Shown here in pieces: positions 35,156 through 43,700 of a stretch of 64,000 bases of DNA. Below the pieces are notes generated by a model that did no database searches, had not been told where the DNA came from, and was given only the letters and a program-made list of their open reading frames with translations. Where the stretch lies: contig CAIQIA010000016.1 of NCBI GenBank assembly GCA_903871775.1, forward strand, positions 62,001 through 126,000, given 5' to 3'. Source of the DNA: an uncultured cyanobacterium. GTDB taxonomy: Bacteria; Cyanobacteriota; Cyanobacteriia; PCC-6307; Cyanobiaceae. A program made the translations under genes and the position numbers. Positions within the stretch are counted from its first letter, which is position 1; each line of letters opens with the position of its first letter.

Positions 35156-36616
35156 TCAGAAGACCTGCGCCAGCGCGTCCGAGACCCCCAGCTGACGGCC
35201 GCGGACCAGGGATTCGCCGCAGGTCTGCGGTGTGGGAAAGAGCTTGCCGGGATTGGCCAGGGTCAGGGGATCGAAGGCCGAACGCACCCGCTGCATCAGG
35301 GCCAGGTCAGCGGGTCCGTACATGCGGTCGAGATAGCAGCGCTTGTCGGCGCCCACCCCGTGCTCGCCGGTGATGCTGCCCCCGGCCTCGATGCAGAGGT
35401 CCAGGATGGCGGCGGCCAGGGCCTTCACCCTCTCGGCCACCCCCGGCTCGCTGCCGTCGTAGAGGATCAGCGGGTGCAGGTTGCCGTCGCCGGCGTGGAA
35501 GACGTTGGCCACCGGCAGGCCATGGCCCGCCGCCAGGGCGTCGATGGCGGCGAGCACCATCGGCAGGCGGCTGCGGGGCACGACGCCGTCGTGCAGGTAA
35601 TAGCTGGGGTAGAGGCGACCAAGGGCCGAGATCGCCGATTTGCGGCCCTGCCAGAGGCGGTTGCGGTCGTCGGCCGTGCAGGCCCGGCGGACCTGGCGGG
35701 CACCGGCGGCGCGGCAGAGCCGCTCGCTGAGCCCGGCCGCCACCTCCACCTCGCGGGCGCTGCCGTCGAGTTCGATCAGCAGGGCGGCCGCCGCATCGGC
35801 GGGATAGAGGCCTTCACCGAGCATGGCGACGACCGCCCGCAGGGTGAGGTTGTCCATGATCTCCATGCCCGCCGGCAGCACCCCGGCGGCCGTGACGGCC
35901 CGCACGGCCTCGCCGGCCGCCTCCATCGACGTGAAGTCGGCCAGCAGCACCTCGACGGTCTCCGGCACCCGCAGCAGCCGCAGGGTCACGGCCGTGGCGA
36001 TGCCCAGGGTGCCCTCACTGCCGATGAACACCCCCCGCAGGTCGAGCTCGGGCTGTTCGGCGACGCCGCCCCCGAGGGTGGTGACGGTGCCGTCGGGGAG
36101 CACCACCTCGAGTTCGAGCACGTGGTTGCTGGTGACGCCGTACTTGAGGCAGTGCACGCCGCCCGAGTTCTCGGCCACGTTGCCGCCGATGCTGCAGATC
36201 ACCTGGCTGGAGGGATCGGGGGCGTAATAGAAGCCTGCTCCGCTCACCGTGCGGGTGACCCAGCTGTTGATGACGCCGGGCTGCACGCGGATGCACAGGT
36301 TGGGCAGGTCGACCTCGAGCACCTGGCGCATGCGGCTAGTCACCACCAGCAACGCCGGCTGCTCCACCAGAGCCCCGCCGGAGAGGCCGGTGCCGCTGCC
36401 GCGGGCCACGAAGGGCACCCCACGGGCATGGCAGAGCTTCAGCACCGCCGAGACCTCGGCCGTCGTCTCCGGCAGCACCGCCAGGGGGGGGCGATGGCGG
36501 TCGAGGGTCAGACCGTCGCAGTCGTAGCTGAGCAGTTCCTGGGGCCGGCTCACCACCGCCCGGGGGGGCAGCAGCTGCCGCAGGTCGTCGGCCAGGGCAG
36601 ACCAGTCCAACGGCAT
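35156..36616 (-). CDS. glcD: Glycolate oxidase subunit GlcD-like FAD-linked oxidase
   Basis: [76 protein letters not shown]. Confidence 0.95.
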   Translation of the reverse strand: MPLDWSALADDLRQLLPPRAVVSRPQELLSYDCDGLTLDRHRPPLAVLPETTAEVSAVLKLCHARGVPFVARGSGTGLSGGALVEQPALLVVTSRMRQVLEVDLPNLCIRVQPGVINSWVTRTVSGAGFYYAPDPSSQVICSIGGNVAENSGGVHCLKYGVTSNHVLELEVVLPDGTVTTLGGGVAEQPELDLRGVFIGSEGTLGIATAVTLRLLRVPETVEVLLADFTSMEAAGEAVRAVTAAGVLPAGMEIMDNLTLRAVVAMLGEGLYPADAAAALLIELDGSAREVEVAAGLSERLCRAAGARQVRRACTADDRNRLWQGRKSAISALGRLYPSYYLHDGVVPRSRLPMVLAAIDALAAGHGLPVANVFHAGDGNLHPLILYDGSEPGVAERVKALAAAILDLCIEAGGSITGEHGVGADKRCYLDRMYGPADLALMQRVRSAFDPLTLANPGKLFPTPQTCGESLVRGRQLGVSDALAQVF

Positions 36617-36691
36617 CGGAGTGACAAGGGGCCACGGTATCTGCGGCCGGGCCCGCGTGGCGCTGATCGCTGCGTCAGGATGACCTCAGTC

Positions 36692-38014
36692 ATGCGTCGT
36701 CATCCCTTGGCCACCGTTGCCGCACTGAACACCAGCCGCTCCGAAGCGTTGTTCGCGGCGGCCCAGACCCTCATGCCCGGCGGCGTCAACTCGCCGGTGC
36801 GGGCCTTCCGCTCGGTCGGCGGTCAGCCGATCGTCTTCGAGCGGGTCGAGGGGGCCTACGCCTGGGACGTGGACGGCAACCGTTACATCGACTACGTGGG
36901 CAGCTGGGGCCCGGCCATCTGCGGCCACGCCCACCCCGAGGTGATCGAGGCCCTGCATGGGGCCCTGGGGCGCGGCACCAGCTTCGGCGCCCCCTGCGAA
37001 CTGGAGAACCAGCTGGCGCGGATGGTGATCGACGCCGTGCCCAGCGTCGAGATGGTGCGCTTCGTGAACAGCGGCACCGAGGCCTGCATGGCGGTGCTGC
37101 GGCTGATGCGGGCCTACACCGGCCGCACCAAGGTGATCAAGTTCGAGGGCTGTTACCACGGCCACGCCGACATGTTCCTGGTCAAGGCCGGCTCGGGCGT
37201 GGCCACCCTGGGTCTGCCCGATTCCCCCGGGGTGCCGGCCAGCACCACCAACGACACCCTCACGGCTCCGTACAACGACCTCGAGGCGGTCAAGGCCCTC
37301 TTCGCCGCCCACCCCGATGCCATCGCCGGCGTCATCCTCGAACCGGTGGTGGGCAACGCCGGCTTCATCCCGCCGGACTTCGGCTTTCTCGAAGGCCTGC
37401 GGGAACTGACCCGCGACCACGGGGCCCTGCTGGTGTTCGACGAGGTGATGACCGGGTTCCGCATCGCCTACGGCGGCGCCCAGGCCCGCTTCGGCATCAC
37501 CCCAGACCTCACGACGATGGGCAAGGTGATCGGCGGCGGCCTGCCGGTCGGTGCCTACGGCGGCCGGGCGGACATTCTCGGCCTGGTGGCGCCGGCGGGC
37601 CCGATGTATCAGGCGGGCACCCTGAGCGGCAATCCCCTGGCGATGACGGCCGGGATCAAGACCCTTGAACTGCTGCGGCGGCCCGGCACCTACGAGCGGC
37701 TCGAAACCATCACCCGCCGGCTGCGGGATGGGTTGCTGGGCATCGCAGCAGAGGCGGGGCTGCCCCTCTGCGCCGACTCGATCAGCGGCATGTTCGGCTT
37801 CTTTCTGTGCGAAGGGCCGGTGCGCAACTTCGGCGAGGCCAAGGCCGCCGACACCGCCCGGTTCGCCCGCCTGCACCGGGCCATGCTGGAGCGCGGTGTC
37901 TACCTGGCCCCCAGCGCCTTCGAGGCCGGCTTCACCTCGCTGGCCCACTCCGACGCCGACATCGACGCCACCCTTGAGGCCTTCGCCGCCAGCGTCGCCG
38001 CCACGGCCGCCTGA
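36692..38014 (+). CDS. hemL: Glutamate-1-semialdehyde 2,1-aminomutase
   Basis: [36 protein letters not shown]...[17 protein letters not shown]...[43 protein letters not shown]. Start 36692 or 36680. Confidence 0.97.
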   Translation: MRRHPLATVAALNTSRSEALFAAAQTLMPGGVNSPVRAFRSVGGQPIVFERVEGAYAWDVDGNRYIDYVGSWGPAICGHAHPEVIEALHGALGRGTSFGAPCELENQLARMVIDAVPSVEMVRFVNSGTEACMAVLRLMRAYTGRTKVIKFEGCYHGHADMFLVKAGSGVATLGLPDSPGVPASTTNDTLTAPYNDLEAVKALFAAHPDAIAGVILEPVVGNAGFIPPDFGFLEGLRELTRDHGALLVFDEVMTGFRIAYGGAQARFGITPDLTTMGKVIGGGLPVGAYGGRADILGLVAPAGPMYQAGTLSGNPLAMTAGIKTLELLRRPGTYERLETITRRLRDGLLGIAAEAGLPLCADSISGMFGFFLCEGPVRNFGEAKAADTARFARLHRAMLERGVYLAPSAFEAGFTSLAHSDADIDATLEAFAASVAATAA

Positions 38015-38018
38015 CGCG

Positions 38019-39200
38019 ATGGTCCGTCGACCGATCCGGCGCAGCCTCCCGTGGCTGCTCGCCCTGGCACCGCTGCTGGCCGCCTGCAGCCGGCCGGCGG
38101 CCACCCTGCCCACCACGGGGCCCCTGCCCGTGGGGGCGGTGCTGGCCCTGACCGGCAACGCCAGCCTCTACGGCCAGGACCAGCGCATCGGCCTTGACCT
38201 GGCCCGCGCCGCCCACCCCGGCCAGGGGCGCCCCCTGGCCCTCACCATCGAAGACGGCGGCAGCGACGAGGCGGGCGCCACCGGCGCCTTCCAGCTGCTG
38301 ATCCGCCGGGGCAGCCTCGCCCTGATCGGCCCGACCCTCTCGCAGCAGGCCTTCGCCGCCGACCCCATCGCCGAACGCCAGGGGGTGCCGGTGCTGGCGC
38401 CGTCGAACACGGCCACCGGCATCCCCCAGCTGGGGGCGTTCATCAGCCGCGTGTCGGCCCAGAGCTCGGTGATCGCCCCCCTGTCGATCGACCGGGCCCT
38501 GAAGCTGCTGCCGGGCCTGAAGCGGGCGGTGGTGTTCTACGCCCAGGACGACGCCTACAGCACCGCCGAGACGACCATCTTCCAGAAGGCCCTGGCCGAC
38601 CGGGGCCTGAAGCCGCTGTCGGTGCAGCGCACCCAGCTCAACGACCAGGACTTTCTGAACCAGATCAGCGCAGCCCTGGCCCTGAAACCCGATCTGGTGG
38701 TGCTGTCGCTGCAGGCGGTGGACGGCGGCAACATGGTGCGGCAGCTGCGGGAACTGGGCTACACGGGCACGATCGTGGTCGGCAACGGCATGAACACACC
38801 GAACATCTACCCCCTCTGCCGGCGGGCCTGCGACGGGCTGCTGATCGCCCAGGCCTACAGCCCCGAACTCGACACCGCCGCCAACCGCGCCTTCGTGCAG
38901 CGCTACAGGGCCGCCCGCGGCAGTGCCCTGCCGCCCCAGCTCACGGCCCAGGCCTTCACCGCCTGGCAGGTGGTGGCCGAGGCCCTCGCAAGGCTGCAGA
39001 GCCGCCGGCCCCTGGGGGGCCTCCCCCTGGCCGAGGTGCGCCGCGAGCTCAACCGCGAGATCCTGGCCGGCCGCTACGACACCCCCCTCGGGCCGATCCG
39101 CTTCACCCCCGAAGGTGAGGTGATCCAGGAGCGCTTCTACGTGGCGCAGGTGAAAATGGCCCCCGACGGCCGTACGGGCCGCTTCGCCCTGCTCCCCTGA
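38019..39200 (+). CDS. Branched-chain amino-acid-type ABC transporter substrate-binding lipoprotein (copy 1)
   Basis: Lipobox LLAACS; periplasmic binding fold (VGAVLALTGNASLYGQDQRIGLDLA, GPTLSQQAFAADPIAERQGVPVLAPSNT). Confidence 0.92.
   Translation: MVRRPIRRSLPWLLALAPLLAACSRPAATLPTTGPLPVGAVLALTGNASLYGQDQRIGLDLARAAHPGQGRPLALTIEDGGSDEAGATGAFQLLIRRGSLALIGPTLSQQAFAADPIAERQGVPVLAPSNTATGIPQLGAFISRVSAQSSVIAPLSIDRALKLLPGLKRAVVFYAQDDAYSTAETTIFQKALADRGLKPLSVQRTQLNDQDFLNQISAALALKPDLVVLSLQAVDGGNMVRQLRELGYTGTIVVGNGMNTPNIYPLCRRACDGLLIAQAYSPELDTAANRAFVQRYRAARGSALPPQLTAQAFTAWQVVAEALARLQSRRPLGGLPLAEVRRELNREILAGRYDTPLGPIRFTPEGEVIQERFYVAQVKMAPDGRTGRFALLP
39055..39139 (+). repeat. Direct repeat copy A (paralogue 3' regions)
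   Basis: GAGATCCTGGCCGGCCGCTACGACACCCCCCTCGGGCCGATCCGCTTCACCCCCGAAGGTGAGGTGATCCAGGAGCGCTTC, nearly identical to 40260..40341. Confidence 0.85.
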
Positions 39201-39201
39201 C

Positions 39202-40404
39202 ATGCCCGCCGTTCCGCCCATCCTGCCCAGCGTCCTCCGGGGCGGCGCGGTCGCCGCTGTGGTGCTGGCCCTCACGGCGGCCTGCAGCCCTGCGGCCCGC
39301 CGCGTCAGCACCCCACCCCTGCTGGGGGCTGCGGTGGCCCTGACGGGCAATGCCAGTGCCATCGGCCAGGACCAGCGCATCGGCCTCGACCTGGCCGCCG
39401 CCTTGCTCGGCCCGGCCGGCCCCGGTCGGCCCCTGCCCCTGACCCTGGCCATCGAAGACGCCGGCACCGACGAGCAGAGCGCCAGCCAGGCCTTTCGCAC
39501 CCTGATCGGCCGCGACGTGCTGGCGATCATCGGACCCTCGCTGTCGCAGCAGGCCTTCGCCGCCGATCCGGTGGCCGACCGGGCCGGCGTGCCGGTGGTG
39601 GGCCCGTCGAACACCGCCCGCGGCATCCCCGAGATCGGCCCGTTTGTGCTGCGGGTGTCGGCGCCGGTGTCGCAGGTGGCGCCGCTCTCCATCGCCCGGG
39701 CCCTGCGCAACGACCCCGCCCTGCAGCGGGTGGCGGTCTTCTACGCCCAGGACGACGCCTACAGCACCTCCGAGACGGCGATCTTCCAGAAGGCCCTCAC
39801 CGACCGCCGGCTCAAGCCGGTGAGCGTGCAGCGGCACCAGTTCAGCGACACCGATTTCCAGACCCAGGTCACCGCGGTGCTGCCCCTCAACCCCCAGCTG
39901 GTGGTGATCTCGGCCGGACCTGTCGATGGCGGCAACCTGGTGCGGCAACTGCGCACCCTGGGCTACCGCGGTCAGATCGTGGCCGGCAATGCCATGAACT
40001 CGCCCAACATCTTCCCCATCTGTCAGCGGCAGTGCGACGGCCTGCTGATCGCCCAGGCCTACAGCCCTGCCCTTGCCGGCGAGGCCAACCGCCGCTTCGT
40101 GGCGGCCTACCGGCAGAAGCGGGGCAGCGACACGCCGCCCCAGTTCACCGCCCAGGCCTACACCGCCGTGCAGGTGGTCGCCGATGCCCTGCGGCGGCTC
40201 GATGCCCGCCGACCGGTGCGGGGCCGGCCGCTGGCCGAGGTGCGCCGCGAGCTCAACGCCGAGATCCTGGCGGGCCGCTACGACACCCCCCTCGGGCCGA
40301 TCCGCTTCACCCCCGAAGGCGAAGTGATCCAGGAGCGCTTCGGGGTCGCCCGCGTGCGCATGGACGCCGACGGGCGCCAGGGCCGCTTCGAGCTGCTCGA
40401 CTGA
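39202..40404 (+). CDS. Branched-chain amino-acid-type ABC transporter substrate-binding lipoprotein (copy 2)
   Basis: Lipobox LTAACS; same family and high similarity to 38019..39200. Confidence 0.92.
   Translation: MPAVPPILPSVLRGGAVAAVVLALTAACSPAARRVSTPPLLGAAVALTGNASAIGQDQRIGLDLAAALLGPAGPGRPLPLTLAIEDAGTDEQSASQAFRTLIGRDVLAIIGPSLSQQAFAADPVADRAGVPVVGPSNTARGIPEIGPFVLRVSAPVSQVAPLSIARALRNDPALQRVAVFYAQDDAYSTSETAIFQKALTDRRLKPVSVQRHQFSDTDFQTQVTAVLPLNPQLVVISAGPVDGGNLVRQLRTLGYRGQIVAGNAMNSPNIFPICQRQCDGLLIAQAYSPALAGEANRRFVAAYRQKRGSDTPPQFTAQAYTAVQVVADALRRLDARRPVRGRPLAEVRRELNAEILAGRYDTPLGPIRFTPEGEVIQERFGVARVRMDADGRQGRFELLD
40259..40341 (+). repeat. Direct repeat copy B (paralogue 3' regions)
   Basis: GAGATCCTGGCGGGCCGCTACGACACCCCCCTCGGGCCGATCCGCTTCACCCCCGAAGGCGAAGTGATCCAGGAGCGCTTC. 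Confidence 0.85.
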
Positions 40405-40415
40405 GGGCCGCCGTG

Positions 40416-41348
40416 ATGGACACCCTGCTGCAGATCCTGGTCAACGGCATCTCGGTGGGGGCCGTCTATGCCCTTTTCGCCCTTGGCTACACGCTGGTGT
40501 TCTCGGTGCTGGGGGTGATCAACTTCGCCCATGGGGCCCTGTTCACCCTCGGGGCGTACCTCACCTACCTGGGGGTGGGGGGGGCGGTGGGCAGCAACGG
40601 CGCCCTGGCGGGCTGGGCCCTGCCCCTGGCCCTGCCGTTTCCGGTGGCCCTGCTGCTGGCCGGGGCCGGCTGCGCCCTGGCCAACCTGCTGGTTGAGGCC
40701 ATCGCCTTCCGCCCCCTGCGCCGCCGCGGCGCCGAACCGCTGCTGTACCTGATCACCAGCCTCGGGGCCGGGGTGGTGCTGGTGAACCTGCTGCAGATCG
40801 CCTTCGGCGCCGAGGGCTATGCCCTGCCCGCCGATGCCCTCGGTGATCTGCCGCCGGTGCTCAGCCTGGCGGGCGCCCGCATCCGCAGCGTTCAGCTGCT
40901 GCTGCTGCTCGTCTGCGCCGTGGTGATGGCCGTGCTCACGGTCTGGCTCGAACGCAGCCGTGGCGGGCGGGCCCTGCAGGCCGTGTCGGAAGACGCGGTC
41001 ACCGCACGGCTGCTGGGCATCGACAGCGACGCGATGGTGCGGCTCAGCTTCGCCCTCAGCGGCCTGCTGGCCGGTCTCTCGGGGGGCCTGGTGGGCCTGA
41101 GCGTCAGCATCGCCGGCCCGTATTTCGGCATTGTCTACGGCCTCAAGGGCCTGGGGGTGCTGGTGCTGGGGGGCCTGGGCAGCGTGCCCGGGGCCCTGCT
41201 GGGGGGCCTGGTGGTGGGCCTGGCCGAGGCGGCGGTGCCCGGCGACCTGTCGGGCCTCAAGGACGCCGTGGCCTTCGCCTTTCTCTTCGCCATCCTGCTG
41301 CTGCGGCCCCAGGGCCTGCTGGGGCGGCCACCGATCAGCAAGGTGTAG
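40416..41348 (+). CDS. livH: Branched-chain amino-acid ABC transporter permease LivH family
   Basis: LLQILVNGISVGAVYALFALGYTLVFSVLGVINFAHGALFTLGAYLTYL; GGLGSVPGALLGGLVVGLAEA. Confidence 0.94.
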   Translation: MDTLLQILVNGISVGAVYALFALGYTLVFSVLGVINFAHGALFTLGAYLTYLGVGGAVGSNGALAGWALPLALPFPVALLLAGAGCALANLLVEAIAFRPLRRRGAEPLLYLITSLGAGVVLVNLLQIAFGAEGYALPADALGDLPPVLSLAGARIRSVQLLLLLVCAVVMAVLTVWLERSRGGRALQAVSEDAVTARLLGIDSDAMVRLSFALSGLLAGLSGGLVGLSVSIAGPYFGIVYGLKGLGVLVLGGLGSVPGALLGGLVVGLAEAAVPGDLSGLKDAVAFAFLFAILLLRPQGLLGRPPISKV

Positions 41349-41350
41349 CG

Positions 41351-42247
41351 ATGCCCGACGGTTCCCTGCTGGTGCAGATGCTGATCGGCGCCCTGCTGGG
41401 GCTATCGGTGTACCTGCCCCTGGCCGCCGGCCAGCTGTCGCTCGCCACCCCCGGCTTCATGACCGTGGGGGGCTATGTGGCGGCGCTGCTGTCGACCCGG
41501 GTGGCCGCCCTGGGCGGTGCCGAGCCCCTCTACCCCCTGCCCTGGCTGCTGCTCGAACTGGTGCTGGCCGCTGTGATCGCCCTGGCCCTGGCCCTGGTGG
41601 TGGGCCTGCCGGTGCTGCGATTGCGGGGCATCTACCTGGCCATCGCCACCATCGCCCTCAACGAGATCCTGCGGGTGCTGCTGCTCAACAGCAGCTGGAC
41701 CGGTGGGGCGGTGGGGATCTTCGCCATTCCCCAGCCCTTCGGCGATCCCCTCGGCTACCTCGCGGCCCTGCTGCTGCTGTTGCTGCTGGCGGGGGCCGCC
41801 TGCCAGGTCCTGGCGGGTCACCCCCTCGGCCGGGCGATGGCGGCGGTGCGCGACGACGAACTGGCGGCCTCGTGCAGCGGGGTCGACAGCTTCCGGGTGA
41901 AGCTGCTGGCCTTCGGGGCCAGTGCCGTGCTGGCGGCCCTCACCGGCGTGCTGGCCGCCCACTTCTTCAACACCTGGAACGCCCGCCAGGGCAGCTTCGA
42001 CGCCAGCATCACCACCCTGGCCTTCGTGGTGTTCGGTGGCTCGAGGCTCTGGCTTGGCCCGGTGCTGGGGGGGCTGGTGCTCACTGCCCTGCCGGAACTG
42101 CTGCGGCCAGTGGGTGACCTGCGGCTGGTGGTCTTCGGCGCCGTGATCCTGCTGGGGCCGCTGCTGTTCCCCCAGGGGGTGGTGACCCCCGCGCTGCTGC
42201 AGCGATTGCCCCTGCCCGCCGGCTGGCGGCGGAGGCTGCTGCCATGA
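41351..42247 (+). CDS. livM: Branched-chain amino-acid ABC transporter permease LivM family
   Basis: GLPVLRLRGIYLAIATIALNEILRVLLLNSSWTGG; VVFGGSRLWLGPVLGGLVLTALPELLR. Confidence 0.93.
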   Translation: MPDGSLLVQMLIGALLGLSVYLPLAAGQLSLATPGFMTVGGYVAALLSTRVAALGGAEPLYPLPWLLLELVLAAVIALALALVVGLPVLRLRGIYLAIATIALNEILRVLLLNSSWTGGAVGIFAIPQPFGDPLGYLAALLLLLLLAGAACQVLAGHPLGRAMAAVRDDELAASCSGVDSFRVKLLAFGASAVLAALTGVLAAHFFNTWNARQGSFDASITTLAFVVFGGSRLWLGPVLGGLVLTALPELLRPVGDLRLVVFGAVILLGPLLFPQGVVTPALLQRLPLPAGWRRRLLP

Positions 42248-42981
42248 GCCTCGCCCCCCTGCTCGAACTGCGGGATGTGAGCCGCCGCTTCGGCGGCCTG
42301 CAGGCCCTCGACGGGGTCTCGTTCGCGCTGCAGGCCGGCGAGATCTTCGGCCTGATCGGCCCCAACGGCGCCGGCAAGACCACCCTGTTCAACGTGATCA
42401 CCGGCGTCACCCGCCCCAGCAGCGGCCAGGTGCTCTGGAAGGAGGCCGCGATTGAGGGACTGCCGCCCCACCGCATCCACCGGCTGGGCCTGGCCCGCAC
42501 CTTCCAGAACCTGCGCCTGTTCGACAGCCTCAGCTGCCTCGACAACGTGCAGGTGGGCCTGGGCCGCAGCGACCGGCGCCGGGCCCTCGAGCTGCTGGCC
42601 CTGTTCGGGCTGCAGGACCGGGCCGCTGAAGCCGCGGCCGGTCTGGCCTACGGCGACCGCCGCCGGCTGGAGATGGCCCGGGCCCTGGCCTCGTCGCCCC
42701 AGCTGCTGCTGCTCGACGAACCGGCGGCAGGCCTCAACCCCACCGAGAAGCAGGAGCTGAGCAGTGTGATTCGTCGCCTGGCGGCCGAGCTGCGGCTCAC
42801 GGTGCTGATCATCGAGCACCATGTGCCGCTGATGATGCAGCTCTGCGACCGGCTGGCGGTGCTCAACTTCGGCCGCCGCATCGCCCTCGGCCGCCCCGAG
42901 CAGGTGCGCCACGATCCGCTGGTGATCGAGGCCTACCTCGGTGGTGCCGGCGGTGACCCGCCCCCGGAGGTCAGCCCATGA
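42244..42981 (+). CDS. livG: Branched-chain amino-acid ABC transporter ATP-binding protein LivG family
   Basis: GLIGPNGAGKTTLFNVITG...LARTFQNLRLF...AYGDRRRLEMARALASSPQLLLLDEPAAGLNPTE. Confidence 0.95.
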   Translation: MSLAPLLELRDVSRRFGGLQALDGVSFALQAGEIFGLIGPNGAGKTTLFNVITGVTRPSSGQVLWKEAAIEGLPPHRIHRLGLARTFQNLRLFDSLSCLDNVQVGLGRSDRRRALELLALFGLQDRAAEAAAGLAYGDRRRLEMARALASSPQLLLLDEPAAGLNPTEKQELSSVIRRLAAELRLTVLIIEHHVPLMMQLCDRLAVLNFGRRIALGRPEQVRHDPLVIEAYLGGAGGDPPPEVSP

Positions 42982-43700
42982 CAGCCGCCCCCCCGCTGCT
43001 GCAGGTGCAGGGCCTGAGCGTGCGCTACGGCAGCGTGCTGGCCCTCGATGGCCTCGACCTCGAGGTGCACGCCGGCGAACTGGTGGCCCTGCTGGGGTCC
43101 AACGGGGCCGGCAAGAGCACCACCCTGCGGGCCATCTCGCGGCTCGTGCCGGCCAGCGCCGGCGGACTGTTCTGGGGCGGGCGGCCGCTGCTGCCCCTGC
43201 GCACCGAGCAGACGGTGAAGCTGGGCATCAGCCACTGCCCCGAAGGCCGGCGGGTGCTGGCCCGCCAGACCGTGGCGGTGAACCTCGAACTGGGGGCCTG
43301 GCTGCGGCACGACCGGGCCGGGGTGAACGACGACCTGGAGCGCTGCTACAGCCTCTTTCCCCGGCTGGCCGAGCGCCGCCGCCAGCTGGCCGGCAATCTC
43401 TCGGGCGGGGAGCAGCAGATGCTGGCCATCGCCCGCTCGCTGATGGCCCGCCCGACCCTGCTGCTGCTCGACGAACCGAGCCTGGGCCTGGCACCGCGGC
43501 TTGTGGAGGAGGTGATGGGCACCCTCGCCGACCTGCACCGCAACGGCCAGACCCTGCTGCTGGTGGAGCAGAACGCCGAGGCGGCCCTCGCCATCGCCGA
43601 CCGGGGGCTGGTGCTCGAGGCCGGCCGGGTGGTGCTGCGGGGCAGCGCCGCCGAACTGCGACAGAACAGCGGCCTGCGGGCCAGTTACCTGGGGGGCTAG
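42978..43700 (+). CDS. livF: Branched-chain amino-acid ABC transporter ATP-binding protein LivF family
   Basis: LLGSNGAGKSTTLRAISRL...CPEGRRVLARQTV...LSGGEQQMLAIARSLMARPTLLLLDEPSLGLAP. Confidence 0.95.
   Translation: MTAAPPLLQVQGLSVRYGSVLALDGLDLEVHAGELVALLGSNGAGKSTTLRAISRLVPASAGGLFWGGRPLLPLRTEQTVKLGISHCPEGRRVLARQTVAVNLELGAWLRHDRAGVNDDLERCYSLFPRLAERRRQLAGNLSGGEQQMLAIARSLMARPTLLLLDEPSLGLAPRLVEEVMGTLADLHRNGQTLLLVEQNAEAALAIADRGLVLEAGRVVLRGSAAELRQNSGLRASYLGG

Noticed and set aside
38019-43700. Possible urea transporter (urtABCDE)
   Set aside because: Two divergent SBPs, no urease or Urt-specific context; generic Liv-type signatures fit better.
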